The position numbers were made by a program, and so were the translations under genes. Below, piece by piece: positions 43,395 through 52,697 of a DNA stretch of 64,000 nucleotides; positions within the stretch are counted from its first letter, which is position 1, and each line of letters opens with the position of its first letter. The stretch is taken from positions 2,840,772-2,904,771 of the forward strand of contig CP007444.1 in NCBI GenBank assembly GCA_000632805.1, read 5' to 3'. The notes below the pieces were generated by a model. That model saw nothing but the letters and a program-made list of their open reading frames with translations, had not been told where the DNA came from and searched no databases. Source of the stretch: Dyella jiangningensis (GTDB lineage: Bacteria > Pseudomonadota > Gammaproteobacteria > Xanthomonadales > Rhodanobacteraceae).

Positions 43395-44173
43395 ATGCGC
43401 GAATGGATACACAAGAAGCCTGCGACCTGCGTTTCGGCCAGGTCGGCATCGCCAACGTGCGCGTGCGCCGTGCCGATGCCGCCGCCCTCTGCGATGAGTT
43501 GGAACGCCGCGTGCGTGCCGCTCCGCAATTGTTTTCACGCGCCGCCGTGGTGCTGGACCTCAGCCATCTGCTGAACCTGCCCGATGACGGCACGGTCGAT
43601 GCCCTGTTAGAAGCCGTGCGCAGCGCCGGCATGATGCCGGTCGGCCTCGCCTACGGCACCAGCGAAGTGGAAGCACTCTCGCGCCGCATGGGCCTGCCAC
43701 TGATCGCCAAGTTCCGCGCCGCCTACGAGCCCGCCGATGGCGGCAGCATCGCGCCGCCCGCACCGCCTGCCCCTGCTCCAGCTGCGGAAGAAGCGCCGCG
43801 GCGCGCCGAGCCCGTGCGCAGCGAACCCGAGCCGGTCGCTGCAGGCCAGGGCGCGCAGCATGTCGATGGCACCGTGCGCTCTGGCCAGCAGGTCTATGCG
43901 CGCGAGCGCGATCTCGTGGTGACCGGCACGGTGGCCAACGGCGCCGAAGTCATCGCCGACGGCAGCATCCACATCTACGGCAGCCTGCGTGGCCGTGCGA
44001 TGGCTGGCGCACAGGGCGATGAGAAGGCGCGCATCTATATTTCCGACTTCCGCGCGGAACTGGTGGCCATCGCTGGCCACTACCGCGTGTTTGAACAAAT
44101 TCCAAAGGACCTGGAAGGCCAGTCTGTGCGATGCTGGCTCGAAGGGGAAAAATTGCTGATCGCCAAGCTTTGA
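43391..44173 (+). CDS. minC: Septum-site inhibitor MinC
   Basis: A 260-residue MinC. The N-terminal MinC_N domain (FGQVGIANVRVRRADAAALC) inhibits FtsZ. A Pro/Ala/Glu-rich linker lies at about 115-155. The C-terminal beta-helix domain (TVRSGQQVYARERDLVVTG, DGSIHIYGSLRGRAMAG, ARIYISDFRAELVAIAG) binds MinD and dimerises. Slightly longer than E. coli MinC (231) because of the linker. Start overlaps the acetyltransferase stop. Confidence 0.95.
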   Translation: MNARMDTQEACDLRFGQVGIANVRVRRADAAALCDELERRVRAAPQLFSRAAVVLDLSHLLNLPDDGTVDALLEAVRSAGMMPVGLAYGTSEVEALSRRMGLPLIAKFRAAYEPADGGSIAPPAPPAPAPAAEEAPRRAEPVRSEPEPVAAGQGAQHVDGTVRSGQQVYARERDLVVTGTVANGAEVIADGSIHIYGSLRGRAMAGAQGDEKARIYISDFRAELVAIAGHYRVFEQIPKDLEGQSVRCWLEGEKLLIAKL

Positions 44174-44216
44174 CGACAGCCCATTACTACAACAAAGCAT
44201 TTTGCGGAGATGAGCC

Positions 44217-45032
44217 TTGACTGCTGAGATTATCGTTGTCACTTCGGGCAAAGGTGGCGTAGGCAAGACCACCACCAGTGCCTCGCTTGCGACGGGCCTT
44301 GCCATCGCCGGCAAGAAAGTCGCGGTGATCGATTTCGACGTCGGCCTGCGCAACCTCGACCTCATCATGGGCTGCGAACGCCGCGTGGTGTACGACTTCG
44401 TCAACGTCGTCCACGGCGAGGCCACGCTCAAGCAGGCCCTCATCAAGGACAAGCGCTACGAGACCCTTTACGTGCTGGCCGCCAGCCAGACGCGCGACAA
44501 GGACGCGCTCACCCAGGAAGGCGTGGAAAAGGTCCTTGAGGATCTGGACAAGGAAGGCTTCGACTACGTCGTGTGCGATTCGCCCGCCGGCATCGAGAAG
44601 GGTGCGCACCTGGCGATGTATTTCGCCGACCACGCGGTGGTGGTGGTGAACCCGGAAGTGTCCTCGGTGCGCGACTCGGACCGCATCCTCGGCCTGCTCG
44701 CCAGCAAGACCCGTCGCGCCGAGCGCGGCGACGGCGCGATCAAGCAGCACCTGCTGCTGACGCGCTACAACCCGGCGCGCGTGGCGGTGGGCGAAATGCT
44801 CAGCGTCAAGGACGTGGAGGAAATCCTCGGCATCAACGTCGTCGGCGTGATCCCCGAATCGGAGAACGTGCTCGCCGCGTCCAACGCGGGCGTGCCGGTG
44901 ATCCTCGACGAGAACTCGTTCGCCGGCCAAGCGTACAGCGACACCGTCGCCCGTATCCTCGGTGAGGAACGTGCCCTGCGCTTCACCGAAGTGCAGAAGA
45001 AGGGCTTCTTCCAGCGCGTATTCGGAGGTTGA
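44217..45032 (+). CDS. minD: Division-site ATPase MinD
   Basis: A 271-residue MinD. The deviant Walker A is GKGGVGKTTT (residues 11-20). Switch regions are VIDFDVGLRNLDLIMG and VCDSPAGIEKGA. The C-terminal amphipathic membrane-targeting helix is present (FTEVQKKGFFQRVFGG). It oscillates with MinE to confine MinC to the poles. The start is a TTG at 44217, seven bases after GGAG; the next ATG would remove the nucleotide-binding site, so TTG is certain. Confidence 0.97.
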   Translation: MTAEIIVVTSGKGGVGKTTTSASLATGLAIAGKKVAVIDFDVGLRNLDLIMGCERRVVYDFVNVVHGEATLKQALIKDKRYETLYVLAASQTRDKDALTQEGVEKVLEDLDKEGFDYVVCDSPAGIEKGAHLAMYFADHAVVVVNPEVSSVRDSDRILGLLASKTRRAERGDGAIKQHLLLTRYNPARVAVGEMLSVKDVEEILGINVVGVIPESENVLAASNAGVPVILDENSFAGQAYSDTVARILGEERALRFTEVQKKGFFQRVFGG

Positions 45033-45037
45033 TCGCG

Positions 45038-45304
45038 ATGGGTATTCTTGATTTCCTGAAGCGCAAGCCGGAGCCCACCGCTACCGTCGCCAAGGAGCGC
45101 CTTCGCATCATCGTGGCCCAGGAGCGCTCCACCCGCGGCGCGCCCGACTACCTGCCGTTGCTGCGCAACGAGCTGCTCGAAGTGATCAAGAAATACGTCC
45201 ACGTCGACCTCGAAGCCATCAACATCAACGTCGAGCGCGACAGCGGACACGAGATCCTCGAGCTTTCCGTGGCGCTGCCTGATCACGCCAAGCCTGCCGG
45301 CTGA
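45038..45304 (+). CDS. minE: Topological specificity factor MinE
   Basis: An 88-residue MinE of normal length. The N-terminal amphipathic MGILDFLKRK contacts membrane and MinD; the switch segment VAKERLRIIVAQERS is the MinD-binding helix/strand, and the C-terminal part LPLLRNELLEVIKKYVHVD forms the dimer fold. It starts six bases after minD with GGAGG upstream; a GTG-like longer start is not needed. A strong terminator follows. Confidence 0.97.
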   Translation: MGILDFLKRKPEPTATVAKERLRIIVAQERSTRGAPDYLPLLRNELLEVIKKYVHVDLEAININVERDSGHEILELSVALPDHAKPAG

Positions 45305-45310
45305 TGCCTT

Positions 45311-45337
45311 CGTGGCACGGGCCATGCCCGTGCCACG
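45311..45337 (+). terminator. Hairpin closing the min operon
   Basis: A 12-bp stem, CGTGGCACGGGC with its exact complement, and a CAT loop, seven bases after the minE stop. No T run follows. Confidence 0.65.
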
Positions 45338-45379
45338 CATCGACTGTTGCATCACCGCCCGAGGGCGGACGAATTCCCC

Positions 45380-45892
45380 ATGTCATCCGAGTCCAATACT
45401 TCGCCTGCCGAAGCCAACGTGATGCGCCTTGAGGCCATCGGCTTCGAGGCGCCCGCCGCGCTGTTGGCGCGCTACGGCCTGCAGCTGCTGCGCGTCGAAC
45501 CCGGCACAGCCATTCCCGGCAGTTTCTGGGGCGATGACGAAGCCGGCATCATCGGCACCACCGTGTACGCACGCGGCGACACGCCGGTGCATTCGCTGCT
45601 GCACGAGGCCGGGCACCTGATCGTGCTGCCGGCCGAGCGCCGTGCCTTCGTGCATACCGACGCCACCGATTCCATCGCCGAGGAAGACGCCACCTGCTAC
45701 CTGCAGATCGTCCTGGCGGACGAACTGCCTGGCGTCGGGCGCATTCGCCTGATGAGCGACATGGACGCCTGGGGCTACTCGTTCCGACTCGGCTCGACGC
45801 GGGCATGGTTCGAGCAGGACGCGGAAAACGCACGCCAATGGCTGATGGAACACGGCCTCCTCGATACCCAGGGTCGACCGGTTTACAGCTGA
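45380..45892 (+). CDS. Small HExxH metalloprotease-like protein
   Basis: A 170-residue cytosolic protein containing HEAGHLIVLPAERR (about residues 75-88), an HExxH zinc motif. AEEDATCYLQIVL follows some 25 residues later and could give the third glutamate ligand. The fold looks like a minimal gluzincin or ImmA/IrrE-like domain, but no recognised family fits fully. It follows the min operon after a terminator. The start is the ATG at 45380; an upstream in-frame GTG-type extension passes through the terminator region. Confidence 0.75.
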   Translation: MSSESNTSPAEANVMRLEAIGFEAPAALLARYGLQLLRVEPGTAIPGSFWGDDEAGIIGTTVYARGDTPVHSLLHEAGHLIVLPAERRAFVHTDATDSIAEEDATCYLQIVLADELPGVGRIRLMSDMDAWGYSFRLGSTRAWFEQDAENARQWLMEHGLLDTQGRPVYS

Positions 45893-46104
45893 CCGACGCG
45901 CTTCGTTATCGCGGCGCCAGGCTTCGCGAGCGAAGTCTTCAACGGCACCGTTCACCACGCGGGAAATGTGAGCGCATGGCCCGTGCCATCGGAAGCCACC
46001 GGCATGCGCACGTCTTCGAGGGCACGCGTCGCGCCGTCGCGTCTCACACCGGCGAAACATCCTCGGGCGCACTCTGAAGCCAAGCTTCGAGGAGGCGCCG
46101 CGCG

Positions 46105-47463
46105 ATGCGATGGCTCTGGATGTCGATCAGCCTCTTGCTGGCATGGTCCGCGTTGGCGGCGGCCGGTCAGACCCCGGATGGGCGCGTGCCTGGGGGCGCA
46201 TTTGCCGCCCGCATCGAACTGGTCGGTCCCATCGGACCGGCCAGTGCCGAATACGTCGACAACAGCCTCGAACGCGCGAGCCGTGACGGCGCATCGGTGA
46301 TCGTGCTGCAGATGGATACGCCGGGCGGCCTGTCCGAATCGATGCGCACGATCATCGCCAGCCTGTTGGCCGCCCATCAGCCAGTCATCGGTTATGTCGC
46401 GCCGTCGGGAGCGCGAGCCGCCTCTGCCGGCACCTACATCCTCTACGCCTGCCAGATCGCGGCCATGGCGCCCGCGACCCATCTGGGCGCGGCAACGCCA
46501 GTATCGCTGGGCGGCGGCAATCCCCTGCCGATCGGCAATGCGCCGTCCCCAGCGGGGACGGCCCCGACATCACCGGCAGACGCGGAGACCAACAAGGTGC
46601 TCAACGACGCCATCGCATCGATTCGTTCCCTGGCGCAACTCAACGGCCGCAATGCCGACTGGGCCGAACAGGCCGTACGCGGCGCCGCCACGCTCACCGC
46701 CGACGAAGCTTTGCAAAAACATGTGATCGATCTCGTCGTCGGCGATGCCGCCACCCTGCTGGCGCGCGTGGACGGACGCCGCGTTCGCGTGGCGGGTGCC
46801 GAGATCACGCTGCATAGCGCGGGCCTGCCCGTTCGTGACTACGCGCCGAACTGGCGCACGCATCTGCTCGACCTCGTGACGCATCCCACCATCGCCTACC
46901 TGCTGTTGCTCGCGGGCATGTATGGGCTGGTCATCGAAGCGCTCCACCCGGGCGTGTTGCTGCCGGGCGTGGCCGGCGCGATCTGCCTGTTGCTTGGCCT
47001 GTATGCCCTGCAGCTTCTGCCGGTGAATTACGCGGGTCTGGCGCTGATGGTGCTGGGCATGGGGCTGATCGTGGCGGAAACGCTCATGCCCTCGGTGGGC
47101 GCCATCGGCATCGGCGGGGTGATCGCCTTCGTGATCGGCTCGATCATGCTGTTCAACCGCGGCGTGCCGGGGTATGCGGTGAATCTCGGGGTCATCGGCG
47201 GCATCGCGTTTTCCGCCATGGTGCTGCTTGTGCTGTTGCTGCGCCTGGTACGGCGCTCGCGACGAACGCGGCTCTTCAATGGCGATACGCAAATGCTGCT
47301 GACGACCGGCGAGTTGATGCAGGCGGTCGGCGCCGACGGGGAGGCATGGGCGCGCATCGGCGGCGAACAGTGGCGCGTGCGCTGCGAATCGGCCTTGCCC
47401 GCCGGTGCGCGCGTGCGGGTGGTGGGCCGTGAAGGATTGCTGTTGCGCGTCACCCCGGCTTGA
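46105..47463 (+). CDS. NfeD-family membrane serine protease (long form)
   Basis: A 452-residue long NfeD protein. After a signal/anchor (residues 1-21) comes a ClpP/SppA-like protease domain with [37 protein letters not shown], and the nucleophile in [13 protein letters not shown], with a lysine further on as expected for a Ser-Lys dyad. Four or five membrane helices (about 260-385) and a C-terminal OB domain follow. The archaeal homologue cleaves the C-terminus of a stomatin. The next gene encodes a slipin, the classic partner. A GAGGAGG lies upstream. Confidence 0.92.
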   Translation: MRWLWMSISLLLAWSALAAAGQTPDGRVPGGAFAARIELVGPIGPASAEYVDNSLERASRDGASVIVLQMDTPGGLSESMRTIIASLLAAHQPVIGYVAPSGARAASAGTYILYACQIAAMAPATHLGAATPVSLGGGNPLPIGNAPSPAGTAPTSPADAETNKVLNDAIASIRSLAQLNGRNADWAEQAVRGAATLTADEALQKHVIDLVVGDAATLLARVDGRRVRVAGAEITLHSAGLPVRDYAPNWRTHLLDLVTHPTIAYLLLLAGMYGLVIEALHPGVLLPGVAGAICLLLGLYALQLLPVNYAGLALMVLGMGLIVAETLMPSVGAIGIGGVIAFVIGSIMLFNRGVPGYAVNLGVIGGIAFSAMVLLVLLLRLVRRSRRTRLFNGDTQMLLTTGELMQAVGADGEAWARIGGEQWRVRCESALPAGARVRVVGREGLLLRVTPA

Positions 47464-47486
47464 GTCGAACTCAGGAGGCGATGCTT

Positions 47487-48242
47487 ATGTACGGTTTCTT
47501 CGGCGTGATCGTGGTGTGGGTGCTGGCATTGTTGTTCATGTCGATCAAGGTGCTGCCCGAGTACCAACGCGGCGTGGTGCTGACACTGGGTCGCTACACG
47601 GGCACCAAGGGCCCCGGCTTGTTCATCCTGGTTCCGTTCGTGCAACGCATGATGCGCGTGGACCTGCGCGTGACGGTGATGGATGTGCCGCCGCAGGATG
47701 TGATCTCGCGCGACAACGTGTCGGTGCGCGTCAACGCGGTGGTCTACTTTCGCGTGGTGGAGCCGGACAAGGCGATCCTGCAGGTGTCCGATTTCTTCCA
47801 GGCCACCAGCCAGCTCGCGCAGACGAGGTTGCGCTCGGTGCTCGGCCAGCACGACCTGGACGACATCCTTTCGCAGCGTGATTCCATCAACCACAGCCTG
47901 CAGCAGATCCTCGACGAAGCCACCGACCCGTGGGGCATCAAGGTGAGCAACGTCGAGATCAAGGACGTGGACCTCAACGAAACCATGGTGCGCGCCATCG
48001 CCCGACAGGCCGAAGCGGAACGCGAGCGGCGTGCGAAGGTGATCCATGCCGACGGCGAACTGCAGGCGGCCGAGAAACTGCGCGACGCCGCGGCCATGCT
48101 TTCGCAGCAGCCGCAGGCGCTGCAGCTGCGCTACATGCAGACCATGGCCGACATGTCCAACAGCGGCAAGGCATCCACCATCGTCTTCCCGCTGCCCATG
48201 GACCTGGTCAAGCCGCTGCTGGACCTGCTGCCCCGTACCTGA
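47487..48242 (+). CDS. Slipin (stomatin-like SPFH protein), NfeD partner
   Basis: A 251-residue slipin. One N-terminal membrane hairpin ([17 protein letters not shown]) precedes the SPFH domain ([51 protein letters not shown]). A coiled coil ([20 protein letters not shown]) and a hydrophobic tail ([14 protein letters not shown]) complete the usual layout. The ATG at 47487 has AGGAGG eight bases upstream; ATG 47481 is only two bases from it, and a TTG at 47460 overlaps the nfeD stop. It works with NfeD in membrane quality control in other organisms. Confidence 0.93.
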   Translation: MYGFFGVIVVWVLALLFMSIKVLPEYQRGVVLTLGRYTGTKGPGLFILVPFVQRMMRVDLRVTVMDVPPQDVISRDNVSVRVNAVVYFRVVEPDKAILQVSDFFQATSQLAQTRLRSVLGQHDLDDILSQRDSINHSLQQILDEATDPWGIKVSNVEIKDVDLNETMVRAIARQAEAERERRAKVIHADGELQAAEKLRDAAAMLSQQPQALQLRYMQTMADMSNSGKASTIVFPLPMDLVKPLLDLLPRT

Positions 48243-48312
48243 GATTGCGCCTGTAAAGCGGCGGGTCGCGCCAGCCAAGTACAATGGGTGGTTACCTACG
48301 CAGGCATCACCC

Positions 48313-48867
48313 ATGGCCCTCAACGCCACCATCTACAAAGCCGAGCTCCAGGTGAGCGACATGGATCGGCATTACTACGCCACGCATGCGCTCACCGTGG
48401 CGCGGCATCCCTCCGAAACGGCCGAGCGGCTGATGGTACGTCTGCTGGCATTCGCGCTATACGCCGACGAACGCCTGGAGTTCGGCAAGGGGCTCAGCGA
48501 TGAGGACGAGCCGGCGCTGTGGCGCAAGGCGTATACCGGCGAGATCGAGCAGTGGATCGAACTGGGCCAGCCGGACGAGGCACGCATCCGCAAGGCCTGC
48601 GGGCGCGCGCAGCACGTGGTCGTGATCAATTACAGCGGCCGCGGTGCGGATATCTGGTGGGACAAGGTCGGCGGCTCGCTGGGTCGCAACCGCAACCTCA
48701 CCGTGCTGGATATTCCGTCCGAAACGGTGGACCGGCTCGCGGCCATGTCCGAGCGCGGCATGCGCCTGCAGTGTCTGATCCAGGACGGCCAGCTGCAGGT
48801 CATGAGCGAGACCACAAGCGTATCGGTCGAGCCGCAGTCACGCATGACGGCTACGCTGCCGAACTGA
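48313..48867 (+). CDS. yaeQ: YaeQ-family protein
   Basis: A 184-residue YaeQ homologue (E. coli 181), a PD-(D/E)XK-nuclease-like fold of unknown function. The family opening MALNATIYKAELQVSDMDR and later HYYATHALTVARHPSETAERLMVRLLAFAL, EPALWRKAYTGEIEQWIELG, VVVINYSG and IWWDKV are present. An earlier frame overlapping the slipin gene is rejected. Monocistronic, or the head of a unit with the flavoprotein gene, which starts nine bases after its stop. Confidence 0.93.
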   Translation: MALNATIYKAELQVSDMDRHYYATHALTVARHPSETAERLMVRLLAFALYADERLEFGKGLSDEDEPALWRKAYTGEIEQWIELGQPDEARIRKACGRAQHVVVINYSGRGADIWWDKVGGSLGRNRNLTVLDIPSETVDRLAAMSERGMRLQCLIQDGQLQVMSETTSVSVEPQSRMTATLPN

Positions 48868-48875
48868 CGGCCTTG

Positions 48876-50138
48876 ATGTCCCCTCTCCCCCCCACCCACG
48901 TTCGCCTCGCCATCATCGGCGGCGGTCCCGCTGGCCTCATGGCGGCCGAAACGGCGCGCGCGGCTGGCATCGAGGTCGACGTCTTCGAAGCCAAGGGTTC
49001 GGTGGGCCGCAAATTCCTCATCGCCGGCAAGGGCGGCATGAACCTCACGCATGGCGAACCCAAGCGGGAGTTCGTTCAGCGCTACGGTGCACGTGCCAGG
49101 GAAGTGGGCGCATGGCTGGCCGCCTTCGACGCCGACGACCTGCGCGAATGGGCGCGCGGACTGGGCGTGGAAACCTTCGTCGGTACATCGGGACGCGTCT
49201 TTCCCAGCGACCTCAAGGCCGCGCCGCTGCTGCGCGGCTGGGTACATCGCCTGCGCGAAAGCGGGGTGCGTTTCCATGTGCATCACCGGTGGCTGGGGTG
49301 GCATGCGGATGGTTCGCTACGCATGGCCACGCCCGAAGGCGAGCGTGCGATTCGGGCGGATGCCGTGGTGCTGGCCCTGGGCGGCGGCAGCTGGCCACAG
49401 CTGGGTTCCGACGGCGCGTGGCAGCCATGGCTTGCCGACCGCGGCGTAACGGTCACGCCGCTGGTGCCGTCCAACTGCGGATTCGATATCGGCTGGACCG
49501 ACCACCTCGCCAGCCGCTTCGGGGGATCGCCGCTTAAACCGGTGGTGATCCATCTGCGCGATGCACAGGGGCGCGAACACAGCCGCCAGGGCGAGTGCGT
49601 GATCACCGCCACCGGCATCGAGGGCAGCCTGATCTACGCCTTTTCGGGCTTGCTGCGCGACGCCATCGCCGCGCATGGTCCGACCACGATTACGCTCGAC
49701 CTCGCTCCCGACCGCACGCTCGATCGTCTGCGTGCCGATCTCGCCAGGCCTCGGGGCAGCCGCTCGATGAGCGAGCATCTGCGACGCCAGAGTGGCCTGG
49801 CCGGGGTCAAGGCGGCGCTGCTGCACGAGGTGCTGGATCGGGACCAGTTCCATGATGCCGAAACGCTGGCGCGCACCATCAAGCGCCTTCCGCTCACGCT
49901 GAAGCAGGCCCGCCCCATCGAGGAAGCGATCAGCAGCGGCGGCGGCGTGCGCCTGGAGGGGATGGATGAGCATTTGATGCTCAACGCCCTGCCCGGCGTG
50001 TTCTGCGCGGGCGAAATGCTGGACTGGGAAGCCCCTACGGGCGGCTACCTGCTCACAGCGTGCTTCGCCAGCGGCCGCCTTGCCGGCCTGGGTGCGAGCC
50101 GCTGGATCCATCGTTCCGTGGAAAATCGCACGACCTGA
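48876..50138 (+). CDS. HI0933-like flavoprotein (TIGR03862 type)
   Basis: A 420-residue FAD-dependent oxidoreductase of the HI0933/YhiN family. The FAD Rossmann loop is IIGGGPAGLMAAETARAAG (residues 11-29), with GRKFLIAGKGGMNLTHG, a family hallmark, close behind. The second dinucleotide-binding segment is VVLALGGGSWPQLG, and the closing FAD contact is GVFCAGEMLDWEAPTGGYLL. The TIGR03862 subgroup has no established substrate. The start is nine bases after yaeQ. Confidence 0.9.
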   Translation: MSPLPPTHVRLAIIGGGPAGLMAAETARAAGIEVDVFEAKGSVGRKFLIAGKGGMNLTHGEPKREFVQRYGARAREVGAWLAAFDADDLREWARGLGVETFVGTSGRVFPSDLKAAPLLRGWVHRLRESGVRFHVHHRWLGWHADGSLRMATPEGERAIRADAVVLALGGGSWPQLGSDGAWQPWLADRGVTVTPLVPSNCGFDIGWTDHLASRFGGSPLKPVVIHLRDAQGREHSRQGECVITATGIEGSLIYAFSGLLRDAIAAHGPTTITLDLAPDRTLDRLRADLARPRGSRSMSEHLRRQSGLAGVKAALLHEVLDRDQFHDAETLARTIKRLPLTLKQARPIEEAISSGGGVRLEGMDEHLMLNALPGVFCAGEMLDWEAPTGGYLLTACFASGRLAGLGASRWIHRSVENRTT

Positions 50139-50240
50139 GCAGCCGGTCGCAGGATCGTCCACCGACGCTACATGTTTGTCAGCCCGTGCCGATACAGAAG
50201 CGGAGCGGAGGCGTGGGGCGAGGGAGTCCGGGGAGCGATG

Positions 50241-51266
50241 ATGGGTTACTGGTGGCGATTTTTCGCACGTGAGCGCGGCCCTGAAGCGCCGGCGCCGCGT
50301 CCGGCTGCGTCCGGCCGCGATACGGCCACCTTCGACGAAACAAGGCTCGGCTCCCTGACGTGCAATGACGTCGAGGAGCGCTTCCATCGGTTCATCCTCA
50401 ATCTTGCGGTCAACGCCGGCGACAACGTCCAGTCCGGCCGTGAACAGATGCTGCTGCAACGCCTGGGCGAGCTATGCGACGACGGCCGTTTCGACGTGCG
50501 CACCCTGCCCCGCATGCCCACCGTGCTGCCGCAGCTGATGCGCGCCATGAAGAGCGACAACCTCAACGGCGCGCAGCTGGCGAACCTGATTCGACGTGAT
50601 CCTGTACTGGTGGGCGAGGTCATGCGGGTCACCGGCAGCGTGGCCTATCGAACCGCCCACCCTATCGGAAGCCTGCAGCATGCTGTCGTGCTGCTCGGCC
50701 AGGTCGGCCTGCGCCACGTGGTGTCGGTCTACGTGATGAAGCCGATCCTGATGGCCAGTGCCGGCGCCAATGGTCAGGTGATCGGCCAAAGGTTGTGGGA
50801 TCACGCGGAGCGCTGTGCCCATGCCGCGGTGTTCCTCAGCAAGGGACAATGCGACCCGTTTGAAGCGCAGTTGGCCGGGCTGGTGGGATATACGGGGCTC
50901 GGTGCCGTCGCGCGTTTGCTGGACAAGGACCTGGGCCAGGCCGTGCCTGCCTGCTCGCCCTCGTTCATCGCCGGCTGCGCCCGCATTGCGGCCAGGCTCA
51001 GCGTGCAGGCGGGCCGCCATTGGGATCTGCCGCCCGTGGTGCTCGACGCGCTGGTCGAACATGCCGAGTCCATGCCCGAGGCGATGGAACAGCCCATGAG
51101 CCGCGTGCTGCATGCCGCCCAACGACTGGCCATGTGCCAGCAGCTCACCGAGCACGGCCTGCTGGATGGCGACGCCGGCTACACCGACGACGCCATCACC
51201 CGCTTTCCCGCGCAACTGCTTGCGCGATGCCGACAGGATCTCCGCCAGAACTTCGCCCAGCCCTGA
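50241..51266 (+). CDS. HDOD-domain protein
   Basis: A 341-residue HDOD protein. After a variable N-terminus, the HDOD domain (about residues 90-290) shows LPRMPTVLPQLMRAMKSD, ANLIRRDPVLVGEVMRVTGS and GSLQHAVVLLGQVGLRHVV. The HD metal residues are not conserved, as is usual for HDOD. Such proteins act in signalling and motility or virulence control in xanthomonads, but the partner is unknown. Two ATGs at 50238 and 50241 follow GGGAG; the second has better spacing. Confidence 0.87.
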   Translation: MGYWWRFFARERGPEAPAPRPAASGRDTATFDETRLGSLTCNDVEERFHRFILNLAVNAGDNVQSGREQMLLQRLGELCDDGRFDVRTLPRMPTVLPQLMRAMKSDNLNGAQLANLIRRDPVLVGEVMRVTGSVAYRTAHPIGSLQHAVVLLGQVGLRHVVSVYVMKPILMASAGANGQVIGQRLWDHAERCAHAAVFLSKGQCDPFEAQLAGLVGYTGLGAVARLLDKDLGQAVPACSPSFIAGCARIAARLSVQAGRHWDLPPVVLDALVEHAESMPEAMEQPMSRVLHAAQRLAMCQQLTEHGLLDGDAGYTDDAITRFPAQLLARCRQDLRQNFAQP

Positions 51267-51286
51267 TGAGGCCCCCCCTTGCCTCC

Positions 51287-51372
51287 CTCTGGGAGCGCAA
51301 CCTGTGCGCGACAAACCCGCGCATGGCGGCAACGAGGCGCTGCGGTCACGCATTGGGTGCGCTTCTACAGAT
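51287..51372. repeat. REP-like inverted pair, degenerate
   Basis: CTGGGAGCGCAACCTGTGCG at 51289-51308 and an inverted GTCACGCATTGGGTGCGCTT at 51345-51364, both with extra mismatches compared with other copies. They lie between the convergent HDOD and LLM genes. Confidence 0.72.
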
Positions 51373-51381
51373 ATCGCCCAA

Positions 51382-52374
51382 CTAGGCAGCCATCTCCTGC
51401 CGCAGCTTCGCCACCACCTCGAAGGAACGACACCGCGCTTCGTGCTCGAACACGTTGGCGGTAACCATCAGCTCGTCCGGGCGATGCCGTGCCACGAACG
51501 CTTCGAGGCCTTCCTTCACTGTGTTTGCGTCACCCACCACGGCACAGGCCAGTGCGCGCTCGACACCGAACTTTTCGGTGGGCGTCCAGTAGGTTTCGAT
51601 GTCGTCGATCGGCGGAGGAATGAGGCCGGGCCGGCCGCGGCGCAGGTTGATGAAGCTCTGCTGCTGCGTGGTGAACAGGCGCCGCGCCTCGGCGTCGGTG
51701 CCGGCGGCCACCACATTGACGCCAAGCATCGCGTAGGGTGCCTGCAGGCGCGCGGACCGGCGGAAGTCGCGTCGATACAGTGCCAGCGCCTCATCCATCG
51801 CGTCGGGCGCAAAGTGGGAGGCGAACGCAAACGGCAGGCCCATCGCCGCAGCCAGTCGCGCACTGAACAAGCTCGAACCCAGCAGCCACACCGGCACTTC
51901 GACCCCGGCACCAGGCACCGCGCGTACGGGTTGCTCGAGCGTGGCTGGCTCGAAATACGCGAGCAGTTCGGCCACGTCCTGCGGGAACGCCTCGGCGCTG
52001 TCGAAATAGCGGCGCAATGCGCGCGCCGTCGGATGATCGGTACCGGGGGCGCGACCCAGCCCCAGATCGATACGGCCGGGATACAGCGACGCCAGCGTGC
52101 CGAACTGCTCGGCCACCTGCAGCGGCGCATGATTGGGCAGCATGATGCCGCCGGCCCCGACGCGGATGGTCGAGGTGCCGCCGGCCACATAGCCGATCAG
52201 CACCGCCGTGGCCGCGCTGGCGATACCCGGCATGTTGTGATGCTCGGCCAGCCAGTAGCGGGTGTAGCCACACCGCTCGGCGCGCTGCGCGAGGTCCAGC
52301 GTGTTGGCGAACGCCTGGGTGGCGTTGCTGCCCTCGGTGACCGGTGCCAGATCGAGTACGGAAAACGGAATCAT
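51382..52374 (-). CDS. LLM-class (luciferase-like) flavin-dependent oxidoreductase
   Basis: A 330-residue bacterial-luciferase-family protein (MsnO8/YhbW-like subgroup). The N-terminal [20 protein letters not shown] and [23 protein letters not shown] are hallmark runs, followed by [22 protein letters not shown] and GLGRAPGTD. It should use FMNH2; the substrate is unknown. The start at 52374 follows GAGGAGG closely. The product has the complete fold and no signal peptide. Confidence 0.92.
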   Translation of the reverse strand: MIPFSVLDLAPVTEGSNATQAFANTLDLAQRAERCGYTRYWLAEHHNMPGIASAATAVLIGYVAGGTSTIRVGAGGIMLPNHAPLQVAEQFGTLASLYPGRIDLGLGRAPGTDHPTARALRRYFDSAEAFPQDVAELLAYFEPATLEQPVRAVPGAGVEVPVWLLGSSLFSARLAAAMGLPFAFASHFAPDAMDEALALYRRDFRRSARLQAPYAMLGVNVVAAGTDAEARRLFTTQQQSFINLRRGRPGLIPPPIDDIETYWTPTEKFGVERALACAVVGDANTVKEGLEAFVARHRPDELMVTANVFEHEARCRSFEVVAKLRQEMAA

Positions 52375-52697
52375 GCGGCCTCCTCGGCGTGGAAGCCTTC
52401 GATGTGGGGACGATGGCATGGATTGCCAGCGTCCCGGCGACTCAGCTCAGGCGTCAGCTGCCGGATGCGAGGCGCCTGACCGTTCGCGACCGGCCTCAGG
52501 CCGCTCACTCCCTTGCCCCTGGCCACCGTCCAATTTATAGCTCACACCACGCCGTACCCGTGCTTCATGTCCAAGCGCATCGCGTTCATGCTTTTAGCCG
52601 CGGGTGAGGAAAAGGCGACAACCGTCGCGTGTCCGCCAAAGAAAAACGCCTGCCCCTTTCGGAGGCAGGCGTTGGTATCGCCGCGCGAAGAAAAACC
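52375..52697. other. 323-bp intergenic region
   Basis: No gene is supported. The region contains the promoter side of the LLM gene and the terminator of the beta-propeller gene. A short frame starting near 52567 runs through that terminator and is not credible. Nothing else is recognised. Confidence 0.6.
52645..52673 (-). terminator. Intrinsic terminator of the beta-propeller gene
   Basis: A perfect 10-bp stem AACGCCTGCC/GGCAGGCGTT. On the minus strand it continues into a T run (GTTTTTCTTT). It starts 25 bases after the gene's stop. Confidence 0.9.
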
